64,000 nucleotides of DNA from Myxococcales bacterium (GTDB lineage: Bacteria > Myxococcota > B64-G9), in the NCBI GenBank assembly GCA_012798435.1, contig JAAZNF010000086.1:1-64000 (forward strand), given 5' to 3'. Each line of letters opens with the position of its first letter. Position 1 is the first letter of the stretch. Positions 1 through 8,356 of this stretch are shown in pieces. The notes beneath the pieces are model-generated. The model did not search any database. It had not been told where the DNA came from and saw only the letters and a list, made by a program, of their open reading frames with translations. The translations under genes were made by a program, and so were the position numbers.

Positions 1-2
1 CT

Positions 3-138
3 CTCAACTGCGTGGCCAACGCGCGCCTGCTCGCCGAGGGCCCCTTCCGGCGGGTGTGGATCCAGCCCGCGGCCGGGGACGCCGGCGGAGCCCTGGGGGC
101 GGCCCTGCTGGTGTGGCACCAGCTCCTCGAGCGGCCGC
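3..138 (+). pseudogene. Carbamoyltransferase, inverted downstream fragment
   Basis: Read on the plus strand, positions 3-140 encode a run that includes LNCVANARLL, FRRVWIQPAAGDAGGALGAALL and VWHQLLERPR. This is the conserved segment of the C-terminal half of the core domain of NodU-type carbamoyltransferases. It faces the N-terminal half at 139-622, which is on the minus strand. Roughly 260 residues that normally separate these two parts are missing from the window and would lie to the left of position 1. The junction falls in an 8-bp palindrome (131-138). I read this as one gene with an inverted internal segment, or as a chimeric sequence join; it cannot make a normal protein as written. Confidence 0.75.
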
Positions 139-622
139 GCCCGATGCTGGCGGTGGCCCACTCGCCCACCCCGTCCACGGTGAGCACGGCGGCCTCCGCG
201 AACGGCGAGGGGAAGAAGGCCGAGGCGGCGTGCGACTGGTGGTGCGAGCAGAACAGGATGCGGCGCCGCAGCCGGCCGCCGAGGCCCCGCCGGATCTCCC
301 GGCGCAGGCGCAGCTTGTGCCGCAGCCACTGCGGCAGCGCGGCGAAGAACGAGCCCAGGCCCCGTGGGGCGAAGGCCAGGTAGGTCTCGAGCAGGCGATC
401 GAATTTTTGGAGCGGCTTGTCGTAGAAGGCCACCCAGTCGAGGTCCTCAACGCGCAGGCCGGCATGCTCCAGGCAGAAGGCCGCCGCCCGGCGCGGAAAA
501 GAGGGGTCGTGCTTTTGCCGGCTGAAGCGCTCTTCCTGGGCGGCGGCGGCGATGCGGCCCTCCAGCAGCAGGGCGGCGGCGCTGTCGTGGTAGAACGCCG
601 ATAGTCCCAGGATGGAGCTCAT
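139..622 (-). CDS. Carbamoyltransferase (NodU/CmcH family), N-terminal part only
   Basis: The minus strand from ATG 622 encodes about 160 residues matching the N-terminus of O-carbamoyltransferases of the NodU/CmcH/TobZ family. These enzymes move a carbamoyl group from carbamoyl phosphate onto a hydroxyl of an antibiotic or glycolipid. Visible hallmarks are ILGLSAFYHDSAAALL at the start, AQEERFSRQKHD, the HHQSHAASAF motif carrying metal/substrate-binding histidines, and TVDGVGEWATAS. The start lies 6 nt after the helicase stop. The family match ends at about position 139; the minus-strand frame then runs on without a stop but is no longer family-like. The continuation of the protein is found instead on the opposite strand at positions 3-138, so the gene is rearranged here. 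A full protein would be roughly 550-600 residues. Confidence 0.85.
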
Positions 623-628
623 CAGGTC

Positions 629-1996
629 CTAGCGCCGCCGGCGGCGGCGCGGCGGGCCGCGGCGGGGCTCGGGGCTCGGGCGGTTCTCTACGCTGCGCTG
701 CTCGTCGTGCACGCGCTCCGCGTTGCGCTTGAGCAAGAAGGCCACGATGGCCTCGGCCCGCGGATGCCCCAGGATGACGCGGGCCTCCTCCGTGAAGCCG
801 TCGCAGATGGCGGCCTCGGCGGAGCTGAGCAAGGACTCGATATGCGCCATGATCCTCTCCTTGACCATCTCGGCGGGTGGGGGGAAGGTGAGCCGGGTGA
901 ACGTCACCGAGAAACGCCGCTCGATCTCCGCGCGGGTGCGCAGGTCGCGGGCGGTGAGCAGGCTGACCGCCACGCCCTTGCGCCCCACCCGGCCCGTCCG
1001 CCCCACCCGGTGCAGGTACACCGCCGGATCCTCGGGCAGGCTGTAGTTGATGACGTGGGACAGATGGGAGATGTCGATGCCCCGGGCGGCGATGTCGGTG
1101 GCCACCAGGAAGCGCAGCCTCCCCTCGCGGATGCCCTGCATCACCCGCTCGCGCTCCCGCTGGGCCAGGGCCCCCGAGAGCATCTCGGCGCTGTAGCCCT
1201 CGCGGGCCATGACGGTGGCCACCAGCGAGGCGTCGGTGCGCGTGTTGACGAACACGATGGCCGAGCTGGGCCGGTGCGCCGCCAGGGCGTACAAGAGGTA
1301 GTGGGTGCGGGGCAGGTCGTCGCCGATCTCGTAGCACAGGTTGTCGATCTCCTCCACCGACAGGCCGTCGGTGGAGAGGTCCACCCGCACGATGTCCGAG
1401 GCGAAGGAGGAGATCAGGCTCTCGGTGGCGGGATCGAGCGAGGCGGACAATATCACGAGCTGGCGCAGGGCGCTGCAGGCGGAGAGCAGCCGCGTCACGT
1501 CCTCGATGAACCCCATCGACAGCATCTCGTCGGCCTCGTCCAGCACCGCCCGGGTGACGCCGCCCAGCGACAGCACGCGGCGCTCCAGCAGATCCAGCAG
1601 GCGGCCGGGCGTCCCCACCACGATGCGGGCGCCCTCGCGCAGCGCGCGGGCCTGTTCGGACAGGTTGGCGCCGCCCCAGGCCCCGGCCACTCGCAGGCCG
1701 CGGTGGCGCCCGATGGCCGTCAGATCGCGCGCCACCTGGGCGGCCAGCTCGCGCGTGGGGGCCAGCACCAGCAGATCGACGCCGCGGCCGGCCGGATCCA
1801 TGGCCTGCAGCAGCGGGATACCGAAGGCGGCGGTCTTGCCGGTGCCGGTGCGGGAGCGGACCGAGAGCGAGCGCCCATCGAGGAGCGGCCGCAGGCAGGT
1901 GCGCTGGACCGGGAGCAACTCCCGGTAGCCGAGATCGCGCAGGCCCTGCACGATGGCGGGGTCGAGATTCTCCGCCTCAAGCGGGATCGCTTCCAT
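629..1996 (-). CDS. DEAD-box ATP-dependent RNA helicase
   Basis: A 455-residue RNA helicase expected to unwind structured RNA in the cytoplasm (ribosome assembly, cold adaptation or mRNA decay). Motifs appear in order: Q-motif region LLPVQ near 28-31, Walker A TGTGKT 50-55, PTRELA 80-85, GTPGR 128-132, DEAD 153-156, motif III as SAS (usually SAT) 184-186, ATDIAARGID near 299-308, and HRVGRTGR 329-336. About 100 extra C-terminal residues end in an Arg/Pro-rich basic tail that could grip RNA. AAAGGAG sits 4 nt before the ATG. The start overlaps the end of the upstream ABC-F gene by 20 nt, so the two are probably co-transcribed and both act on ribosomes or RNA. Which DEAD-box subfamily (DeaD, RhlE and so on) is not clear. 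Confidence 0.93.
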   Translation of the reverse strand: MEAIPLEAENLDPAIVQGLRDLGYRELLPVQRTCLRPLLDGRSLSVRSRTGTGKTAAFGIPLLQAMDPAGRGVDLLVLAPTRELAAQVARDLTAIGRHRGLRVAGAWGGANLSEQARALREGARIVVGTPGRLLDLLERRVLSLGGVTRAVLDEADEMLSMGFIEDVTRLLSACSALRQLVILSASLDPATESLISSFASDIVRVDLSTDGLSVEEIDNLCYEIGDDLPRTHYLLYALAAHRPSSAIVFVNTRTDASLVATVMAREGYSAEMLSGALAQRERERVMQGIREGRLRFLVATDIAARGIDISHLSHVINYSLPEDPAVYLHRVGRTGRVGRKGVAVSLLTARDLRTRAEIERRFSVTFTRLTFPPPAEMVKERIMAHIESLLSSAEAAICDGFTEEARVILGHPRAEAIVAFLLKRNAERVHDEQRSVENRPSPEPRRGPPRRRRRR

Positions 1997-3905
1997 CGTT
2001 CTCCTTTACGATCGAGGCCAGCTGTTCCCACTCCACCAGCAGGGTCTCGTGCTCGTCCTCGGCCGCCTTCTTCTCCCGCTGAAGCTTCTCCAGGCCGGCC
2101 CAGTCGCGGGCCATGGACGGATCGGACATGCGCCGCACCAGCTCCTCGGTCTTCTGCTCTCGCTCGTGGATGGCGGCCTCCAGCTCTCGCAGGCGCCGGG
2201 CGCGCCCTTCCCGCTCGCGGTGCAGGCGCTTGCGTTGCTCGAACTCCTCCCGCCGCCGCCGGCGTGCTCGCTCCTCGGCGGGGTCCTCCTCGTCCTCGTC
2301 CTCGGCGGCGCCCAGGATGCGGCCGGCCTGGCGCAGCTCGCTGTAGGTGCCGAGCTCGCTGACCAGGGCGCGGTCCTCGATGGCCAGGATGCGCCGGGCC
2401 ACGCGATCGAGGAAGTAGCGGTCATGGCTGACCACGATCACGGTCCCGGGGAAGGCCAGCAGCGCCTCCTCCAGTACCTCGCGCGAGGGGATGTCCAGGT
2501 GGTTGGTGGGCTCGTCGAGCAGGAGCACGTTGTGGCGCTCCATGACCAGCAGCAGCAGCGACAGCCGGCTGCGCTCCCCGCCGGAGAAGGTCTCGACCCG
2601 GCGGAACACGTCGTCTCCGTGGAACAGGAAGCGCCCGGCCAGGTCGCGCAGCGCCTGCTCGGAGAGCTCGGGGCGGCGCTGGGCCAGCTCCTCCAGCACG
2701 GTGCGCCCCAGGTTGAGGTTGGAGAGCATCTGGTCGTAGTACCCGATCAGCGCGCGAAAGCCGGTCTTCACCTCGCCCTTCTCGGGGGTTTGCTTCTGCG
2801 CCAGCACCTCGAGCAGGGTGGTCTTGCCGCAGCCGTTGGGGCCGATGATGCCCACGCGCTCGCCGCGCTCGATGGTGAAGCTGGCCCGGTCCAGCAAGAG
2901 CTGGCTGCCCGGCCGGAGACAGAGCTCGCGCGCGGTGAACACCATCCGTCCGCTGGGCTCCACCTCGGGAAAGGTGAGCCGGAAGACATCCGGCTCGGCC
3001 GCCGGCGCCTCGATCCGCTCCAGGCGCTGCAGACGGTTCTCGCGGCTCTTGGCCTGGCGCGATTTCTGGTTGGCGTGGGTGCGGCGGATGAAGTCCTGAT
3101 CGCGCTCGATCTGCTCCTGTTGCTGCCGCGCCTCCTTCTCCTGCCGCGACCGGCGCTCGCTGCGCACCCGCTGGAAGTGAGCGTAGTCCCCCGGCAGAAC
3201 GAACAGGCGCTGATCCGGCTCGATGGCGGCCACCGAGGTGGCGAAGGCGTCCAGGAAGGCGCGGTCATGGGTGACCACCAGGGCGCCGCCCGGGAAGGCC
3301 TGCAGGTACTCCTCGAGGAACTCGGTGGAGCGGATGTCCAGGTGGTTGGTCGGCTCGTCCAGAAGCAGCAGATCCGCCTCGAGCAGCAGGATGCGGGCCA
3401 GCATGAGGCGGCTCTGCTCCCCGCCCGAGAGGACCGAGACCGGCTGCTCGAAGCTCCCGGCGCGAAAGCCCACGTGGTGCAGGGCCAGGGTGGCGCGCCG
3501 CTCAAGGTCGTCCCCGCCGGCGTGCTGGTACTCCTCCTGGAGCTGGCCCAGGTGCGCAAGCAGCCGCGGATCGCCGCGGGCGGCCTCCTCGGAGAGTTCC
3601 CCGATGCGCCGTCGCAGCTCCATCAGATCGGCCCGGGCCGCCATGACCGTGTTCAGCACGGTGTCCGAGCCCTGGAGCGCGATGACCTGCGGAAGATAGC
3701 CGATGCGCAGCCCACGCTCGATGGCGATCGAGCCGCGATCGGGCTGGATCTCTCCGGTGATGAGCTTGAGCAGAGAGGTCTTGCCGGCGCCGTTGCGGCC
3801 GGTGAGCCCGATGCGCTCTCCCCGACGGATCTGCAACGAGATGTCCCGGAGCACCGTCTCCCCGGAGAAGGATAGATGCACGTTGTCGAAGTTGACCAGT
3901 GCCAT
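1977..3905 (-). CDS. ABC-F family ATPase (translation factor type)
   Basis: A 642-residue protein with two soluble ABC domains and no membrane segment, the layout of ABC-F proteins (Uup, EttA, YheS) that bind the ribosomal E site. Domain 1 has Walker A GRNGAGKT 36-43, signature LSGGEQ 159-164 and DEPTNHLD 183-190. Domain 2 has Walker A GPNGCGKT 355-362, signature FSGGER 440-445 and a second DEPTNHLD near 464-471. The linker at about 245-300 is highly charged and helical, as expected for the ribosome-probing interdomain arm. The C-terminal 100 residues are an acidic then basic coiled coil as in Uup, suggesting structured-nucleic-acid or rRNA contact. The stop overlaps the helicase start. It could equally be called Uup-like or ABCF3-like; the subfamily is not settled. 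Confidence 0.93.
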   Translation of the reverse strand: MALVNFDNVHLSFSGETVLRDISLQIRRGERIGLTGRNGAGKTSLLKLITGEIQPDRGSIAIERGLRIGYLPQVIALQGSDTVLNTVMAARADLMELRRRIGELSEEAARGDPRLLAHLGQLQEEYQHAGGDDLERRATLALHHVGFRAGSFEQPVSVLSGGEQSRLMLARILLLEADLLLLDEPTNHLDIRSTEFLEEYLQAFPGGALVVTHDRAFLDAFATSVAAIEPDQRLFVLPGDYAHFQRVRSERRSRQEKEARQQQEQIERDQDFIRRTHANQKSRQAKSRENRLQRLERIEAPAAEPDVFRLTFPEVEPSGRMVFTARELCLRPGSQLLLDRASFTIERGERVGIIGPNGCGKTTLLEVLAQKQTPEKGEVKTGFRALIGYYDQMLSNLNLGRTVLEELAQRRPELSEQALRDLAGRFLFHGDDVFRRVETFSGGERSRLSLLLLVMERHNVLLLDEPTNHLDIPSREVLEEALLAFPGTVIVVSHDRYFLDRVARRILAIEDRALVSELGTYSELRQAGRILGAAEDEDEEDPAEERARRRRREEFEQRKRLHREREGRARRLRELEAAIHEREQKTEELVRRMSDPSMARDWAGLEKLQREKKAAEDEHETLLVEWEQLASIVKENDGSDPA

Positions 3906-3943
3906 GGGATGGTCGAAAGGGGCGCTCGCCAGAGCGCGAAAGG

Positions 3944-4630
3944 TCAGCGGGGCTTCTTGGCCGGCTTCTTGGGAGGGGCCGGTTTCTCCTCAGGCGCCTT
4001 GGCAGGTTCAGGCGCCTTGGCCGGCTCGGCGTCGGCGGGCTTGGCGTCCGCCGGCTCGGCGTCGGCGGGCTTGGCGTCCGCCGGCTTGGCGTCGGCGGGC
4101 TTGGCGTCCGCCGGCTTGGCGTCCGGCTCGGGAGTGGCGGGCTGGGCGGCGGCGCCTCCAGCGCCCGGTTCGGGGTTTGCGGCGGGCTCTGTCCCCGGCT
4201 GGGCGGCGGGAGCGTCCTTGGTCATGGAAGCCTCCTTGGCCTGCCAGGCGTAGCGCAGGGCCAGGAAGGCGACCACCCCCAGAATGATGGCCCCCACGAT
4301 GAAGATCACCACCCTTTTCACCCGAGAGGCGGAGTTGACCTGGGCGGCCGCCATGAAGAACTGGGTCTGTCCGGGTGCGTTGGGATCGGGCTCCGCGCGA
4401 ACGGCGGGCGGCGCGGGCGGCTGGCTGCGCAACGCCTCGCGGGCCGTCATCGGCTTGGGCGCCGCCGCCGCCACGGGCGCCGCAGGTCTCGCTGGCTGTT
4501 GCGGCTGGGTGGCCAGCCCCTCTGCGGGAGCGGGGGGCGGTGGAGCGGAGGCCGAAAGGGGGTTGCCGCATCCGGCGCAGAACTTGGCGCCGTCGGGGTT
4601 CTTGGTGCCGCAAGAAGAGCAGAAGGCCAT
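3944..4630 (-). CDS. Zinc-ribbon, single-pass membrane protein with Ala-Lys-Pro repeat tail
   Basis: A 228-residue protein of unknown role. It begins with a double CxxC zinc ribbon (FCSSCG...FCAGCG, residues 4-21), then a Pro/Ala-rich linker, one hydrophobic segment at about 107-127 (VVIFIVGAIILGVVAFLAL), and a long tail made of KPADA/EPADA pentapeptides ending in Lys/Pro. The zinc ribbon would be cytoplasmic and the tail periplasmic. GAGGAG is placed 6 nt before the ATG. The tail is encoded by a 30-bp tandem DNA repeat listed separately, so its length may vary between strains. Zinc-ribbon plus one membrane helix plus low-complexity tail is common in myxobacteria-like genomes, but I cannot assign a function. 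Confidence 0.8.
   Translation of the reverse strand: MAFCSSCGTKNPDGAKFCAGCGNPLSASAPPPPAPAEGLATQPQQPARPAAPVAAAAPKPMTAREALRSQPPAPPAVRAEPDPNAPGQTQFFMAAAQVNSASRVKRVVIFIVGAIILGVVAFLALRYAWQAKEASMTKDAPAAQPGTEPAANPEPGAGGAAAQPATPEPDAKPADAKPADAKPADAKPADAEPADAKPADAEPAKAPEPAKAPEEKPAPPKKPAKKPR
4021..4123. repeat. 30-bp tandem repeat inside the zinc-ribbon protein gene
   Basis: Positions 4021-4050 and 4051-4080 are identical, 4081-4110 differs by one base, and a partial fourth copy follows to about 4123. Each 30-bp unit holds two near-identical 15-bp halves, so the protein repeats every five residues (A/D-K/E-P-A-D) while the DNA repeats every ten because alanine codons alternate between GCC and GCG. Confidence 0.95.
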
Positions 4631-4776
4631 GGCCGACTCCTCAAAAAAATGGGTTTATCGAAAGAGCCGCATATCCGGCAGTTCAGCGCCCGATTTCATT
4701 ACAATTTTCTGGTGCGGTCAAGGATCTTGCGCGCTGCCGGGGTGGCGAGTTACCTTTCCGGCGAGGTCGCCGACCG

Positions 4777-5484
4777 ATGGCCAAGAAGAAGGACCCCAAG
4801 CGGCTGGAGCGGGAGCGGAAGATCCTGCTGACCCGGGTGAAACTGGGCGCGGCCAGCCCGGAGGATCGCGCCCGCCTGGCCGAGATCGAGCGACTGCTTT
4901 CGGCTGCGCCCTCCTCCTCGGCGACGCCGCCGCCGATGCCTGCGGCGCGCCCCTCCCCCCGCGTCCCCGCCGGCCCGCTGTCCGAGCAGGATCTCTTCGC
5001 GGACGCCTTCGATGACAGCTCCTCCGGGGGCCGCTCGGGGGCTCGTCCGGTGGAGCTGGGGTGCGGCAAGACGCTGCAAAAAAATGACCTCTCGGGCCCG
5101 CGCCAGGCGGTGGTGTTCCTGACGAGCGGGCTCACCCGCAAGGGGTTGCTGGTCGCCCCCGACACCGACGCCGAGGTGGTGCGTTTGGAGGCGGGCGAGG
5201 CATCGGAGGCGCCGCAGGAGATCCGCGCCGAGCAGATCCGCTTCGTGCGCCTGATGACGCCCGCCGGGGTCGGCGCGCCGGAGAAGACCGGGGAGCGGGT
5301 GCAGGTGCAGCTCCGCGACGGGCAGGTGCTCACCGGGACCAGCCCCGATCACGCCGCCAAGACCCGCGCTTTTACGCTGTTCCCCGACGGCGAGCGCTTC
5401 ACCGAGCGGCTGCTCGTGTACTGGCACGCCGTGCGCGACTTCCGGGCCGAGGATGGCGCGGCCGAGCCCGCCGACGAGCAGTAG
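4777..5484 (+). CDS. Hypothetical cytoplasmic protein (235 aa)
   Basis: I do not recognise this protein with certainty. The open frame extends further upstream, but ATG 4777 (MAKKKDPKRLERERK) is the sensible start because the upstream part is antisense to the zinc-ribbon gene. The N-terminus (1-45) is basic and helical, residues 48-85 are Pro/Ser/Ala-rich, and the C-terminal 120 residues are a mixed alpha/beta domain with strands such as QAVVFLTSGLTRKGLLVAP and VQVQLRDGQVLTG. The last element recalls the small beta-rich 'R(F/L)xDGxVLxGx' modules (DUF6982-like) seen in deltaproteobacteria, but that link is tentative. There is no signal peptide or membrane helix. It converges with the next gene across a 32-bp gap holding a hairpin. 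Confidence 0.65.
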   Translation: MAKKKDPKRLERERKILLTRVKLGAASPEDRARLAEIERLLSAAPSSSATPPPMPAARPSPRVPAGPLSEQDLFADAFDDSSSGGRSGARPVELGCGKTLQKNDLSGPRQAVVFLTSGLTRKGLLVAPDTDAEVVRLEAGEASEAPQEIRAEQIRFVRLMTPAGVGAPEKTGERVQVQLRDGQVLTGTSPDHAAKTRAFTLFPDGERFTERLLVYWHAVRDFRAEDGAAEPADEQ

Positions 5485-5498
5485 CACCGAGGGCGGAA

Positions 5499-5514
5499 GG
5501 CGTTTTTCAACGCC
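5499..5514. terminator. Hairpin between convergent genes
   Basis: GGCGTT and AACGCC form a perfect 6-bp stem with a TTTC loop in the 32-bp gap between two convergent stop codons. It could terminate from either side, but the T-run is only in the loop, so its strength is doubtful. Confidence 0.45.
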
Positions 5515-5516
5515 AA

Positions 5517-6338
5517 CTAACGATAGATCATGGGCAGGACGGCGCGCTTCCAGGCGGCCGGGCCGCCCTCGCAGGAGTACGCCGAGAGCGCCTTGTGCTG
5601 GGCCTCGATCTCCCCTTTGTCGCCCTTGGCCTGCCCGGCCAGGATGTCGATGACGTGCGGGTCGCAGTCGTCGTCGCGGCCGCCCCCGAAACGGTGCTCG
5701 CCGGCGGAGGCGTTCACCTTGCGGGTGAGCAGGTCCGCCTTGTCAGGGTAGCCCTCGTTGCTCTGCACCACGAGCTGGAAGCCCCATCCGGCGGCGGGGG
5801 TGCCGAGATCCTTCTTGCTCACCACGGCGATGATCTTCTTGCCGGAGACCGACACCTTCTGCGGCACCACCAGGTCGGCCTTCAGGTCCTTGGCCTTGTC
5901 GTTGATCTCGGAGCGCAGCCGGGTCTCGCCCTGGGGGGAGATGATGACGGCCTTCTCCCAGCGCCCGTCCTCGGGGAAGGCCACGTTGAAGCCGGGGATG
6001 CCCTGGTCGTGGCCCGCGCCGGCCTTGTGGTCCTGGTCCACGAACAGGACGGCCATCTGCAGCGAGAAGCCGTTGCCCTTCACCGGCCAGTCGCGGGACT
6101 TCCAGGGGTCCTCGATGGGGTTCTTGAGGTACACCTTGATCTCCACCTTGTCGCCGGCGTCCTTGACCTCGAGCTTGGTGAGGTCAAAGGAGCCTTTCTT
6201 GTACTCTGGCGCGGTGGGGTAGGTGTAGCTGCCGGGGCCGTCGTCGTCGCCGCTGGGATCGTCGAAGACGAACTCCGCCGCCGTGGCCAGCGGAGACATC
6301 ATCAGCAGCACCGTTCCAAATGCCAGGATCCGTCGCAT
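5517..6338 (-). CDS. Secreted glucodextranase C-terminal-like (DOMON/CBM9-type) protein
   Basis: A 273-residue exported protein. The start at 6338 is chosen because AGGAGGAG lies 5 nt before the ATG; it gives a clean signal peptide (MRRILAFGTVLLMMSPLATA) cleaved before AEF. The mature protein opens with FVFDDPSGDDDGPGSYTYPT, followed by FDLTKLEVKDAGDKVEIKV and LKNPIEDPW. This pattern is typical of the C-terminal module of glucodextranase and S-layer pullulanases (Pfam Glucodextran_C), a beta-sandwich that binds carbohydrate and calcium. Here the module stands alone, without a catalytic domain, so a binding or cell-surface role is more likely than hydrolysis. The Asp/Gly-rich first turn suggests metal binding. 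Confidence 0.75.
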   Translation of the reverse strand: MRRILAFGTVLLMMSPLATAAEFVFDDPSGDDDGPGSYTYPTAPEYKKGSFDLTKLEVKDAGDKVEIKVYLKNPIEDPWKSRDWPVKGNGFSLQMAVLFVDQDHKAGAGHDQGIPGFNVAFPEDGRWEKAVIISPQGETRLRSEINDKAKDLKADLVVPQKVSVSGKKIIAVVSKKDLGTPAAGWGFQLVVQSNEGYPDKADLLTRKVNASAGEHRFGGGRDDDCDPHVIDILAGQAKGDKGEIEAQHKALSAYSCEGGPAAWKRAVLPMIYR

Positions 6339-6487
6339 GATCTCCTCCTGTTCTGGCAAGCGGGGGCATTCTAGGGAGCGGCGGCGGGAGTGTCAAACGC
6401 CACATCCGCTCCTTGGGCCCGCGGGCGTTTGACCGCTCCTGGCGCCGCGAGTATTCTCCGGGCCGGGGGAATTTTCAGGAGGACGCC

Positions 6488-8230
6488 ATGCCGCGATGCA
6501 CGAGCCTGCTGGCCGCGCTGCCCATCCTCGCCGCCTGTTCCGGCGCGCAGAAGACCGACGCCCCGCCCCCGGCCCCGCCGCCGGCCTGGGCCGCGCCGCC
6601 GGTGGACGAGGGCGTGAAACTGGAGGCCGACGTGAAGGACCTCATCGCCAAACTCGAGGCCAAGGTGGCCCCGCTGGAGAAGGAGATGAACCTCGCCTAC
6701 TGGGAGGCCACCAACACCGGCAAGCAGGAGGCCTACGACAAGGCCGCCGCCGCCGAGCTCGCGCTCCGCACGATCTTCTCCGACAAGGAGAGCTTCGCCC
6801 TGCTCGAGCGGGCCAAGGCCTCGGGCAAGCTCAAGGATTCGCTGCTGCTGCGCCAGGTGACCTTGCTGCGTGACGCCTTCGCCGAGAACCAGCTCCCCGC
6901 CGAGACCCTGGCCGGGCTGGTAAAGCTCGCCTCCGAGGTCGAGAAGCTCTTCAACGACCACCGCGGCAAGATCGGCGGCAAGCCGGTCCCGGACAACGAC
7001 CTGTACGAGGTCCTGCGCAAGGAGAAGAACTCCAAGAAGCGCCAGCTCGCCTGGGAGGCCTACATGAGCAAGGGCGAGGCGGTGCGCGACAAGTTGATCG
7101 AGCTGGTCAAGCTGCGAAACGAGGCGGCGCGCTCGCTCGGCTACGCCGACTTCTACGAGATGCGCCTGAAGCTCCAGGAGCAGGAGCCGGCCGAGATCCA
7201 GCGCATCTTCGACGAGCTGGCCGAGAAGACCGATGCGCCCTTCGCCGCCATCATGGAGGAGGTCAAGAAAGAGCTCGCCAAGCGCTACCAGATGAAGCCC
7301 GCCGACCTCCAGGCCTGGCACTTCGAGGATCCCTTCTTCCAGGAGGCCCCGATGGTGCGCGGGGTGGATCTCGACCCCTTCTTCAAGGACAAGGACCCCC
7401 AGAAGGTCGTGGCCGACTTCTACACCTCCATCGGCCTGCCGCCCCAGGACATCCTGGACAAGTCCGACCTCTTCGAGAAGCCGGGCAAGAAGCCGCACGC
7501 CTACTGCATCCACATCGATCGCTCCGGTGACGTGCGCATCCTGGCCAACCTGCGCAACAACGAGAAGTGGACCGGCACGCTGTTGCACGAGATGGGGCAC
7601 GCGGTGTACGACAAGTACTTCGACTTCAGCCTGCCGTACTTCCTGCGGGCCGACGCGCACATCTTCACCACCGAGGCCATCGCCGAGCTGTTCGGGCGGC
7701 TCACCCGCAACCCGCTGTGGCTCGAGAAGGTGCTGGGCGTGCCCAAGGCGAGGCTCGCGAAGATCGAAAAGGACATCCGCTTCGGTTTGCGCCTGACCAT
7801 GCTGGTGTTCGCCCGCTGGACGCTGACCATGGTGAACTTCGAGCGCGAGCTGTACCGCGACCCGGAGCAGGATCTGAACGCCCTGTGGTGGAAGCTCAAG
7901 CAGCGTTACCAGCTCCAGGCGCCCCCGGCCGGCCGCAACGCCCCCGACTGGGCGGCCAAGATCCACTTCACCAGCTCGCCGGTGTACTACCACAACTACA
8001 TGCTGGGCGAGATGATGGCCAGCCAGCTCTCGCAGCACATCGCCAAGGAGATCCTGAAGTCCGACGACCCGCGCGCGCTCGATCTGGCCGGGGCGACCGC
8101 GGTGGGGCAGTTCCTCAAAGAGAAGATCTTCCAGGTGGGCGCCAAGTTGCGCTGGGACGATCTGCTCATCGGGGCCACCGGCGAGACCCTCAACCCCATC
8201 CACTTCGTCAACCAGTTCGTGGCGGAGTGA
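6488..8230 (+). CDS. M2 (ACE-like) zinc metallopeptidase, lipoprotein
   Basis: A 580-residue predicted lipoprotein; the lipobox LAAC has its cysteine at residue 17, followed by a Pro/Ala linker. AGGAGG sits upstream of ATG 6488, which is chosen over an earlier in-frame codon for that reason. The body is almost entirely helical and carries the zinc motif HEMGH at 367-371 with a likely third ligand Glu396 in TTEAIAEL 25 residues on, the spacing of gluzincins. The segment near 60 (EMNLAYWEATNTG) is characteristic of peptidase family M2, whose members are dipeptidyl carboxypeptidases related to angiotensin-converting enzyme. It probably trims peptides in the periplasm or at the outer membrane. 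A related M3-type assignment is possible but less likely. Confidence 0.85.
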   Translation: MPRCTSLLAALPILAACSGAQKTDAPPPAPPPAWAAPPVDEGVKLEADVKDLIAKLEAKVAPLEKEMNLAYWEATNTGKQEAYDKAAAAELALRTIFSDKESFALLERAKASGKLKDSLLLRQVTLLRDAFAENQLPAETLAGLVKLASEVEKLFNDHRGKIGGKPVPDNDLYEVLRKEKNSKKRQLAWEAYMSKGEAVRDKLIELVKLRNEAARSLGYADFYEMRLKLQEQEPAEIQRIFDELAEKTDAPFAAIMEEVKKELAKRYQMKPADLQAWHFEDPFFQEAPMVRGVDLDPFFKDKDPQKVVADFYTSIGLPPQDILDKSDLFEKPGKKPHAYCIHIDRSGDVRILANLRNNEKWTGTLLHEMGHAVYDKYFDFSLPYFLRADAHIFTTEAIAELFGRLTRNPLWLEKVLGVPKARLAKIEKDIRFGLRLTMLVFARWTLTMVNFERELYRDPEQDLNALWWKLKQRYQLQAPPAGRNAPDWAAKIHFTSSPVYYHNYMLGEMMASQLSQHIAKEILKSDDPRALDLAGATAVGQFLKEKIFQVGAKLRWDDLLIGATGETLNPIHFVNQFVAE

Positions 8231-8356
8231 TCGTCCGCCCGGCCCGTCCGTCTCCCCGGCCTCCCCCGGGCCTTCCGGGCGACGGTGCGAGCGACGTTCT
8301 GGTGCGCGAACGCTTGCCCACCCGGCCAGCGCGTTTGCGCGCCCAACCAGATCCCG

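Noticed and set aside
4021-4123. A CRISPR-like repeat array
   Set aside because: The repeats are contiguous with no spacers, coding in frame, and only 30 bp apart, so this is a coding tandem repeat.
6371-8203. A long minus-strand frame opposite the M2 peptidase gene
   Set aside because: It is the complement of an M2-like zinc peptidase with clear motifs (HEMGH); its own translation has no known features.
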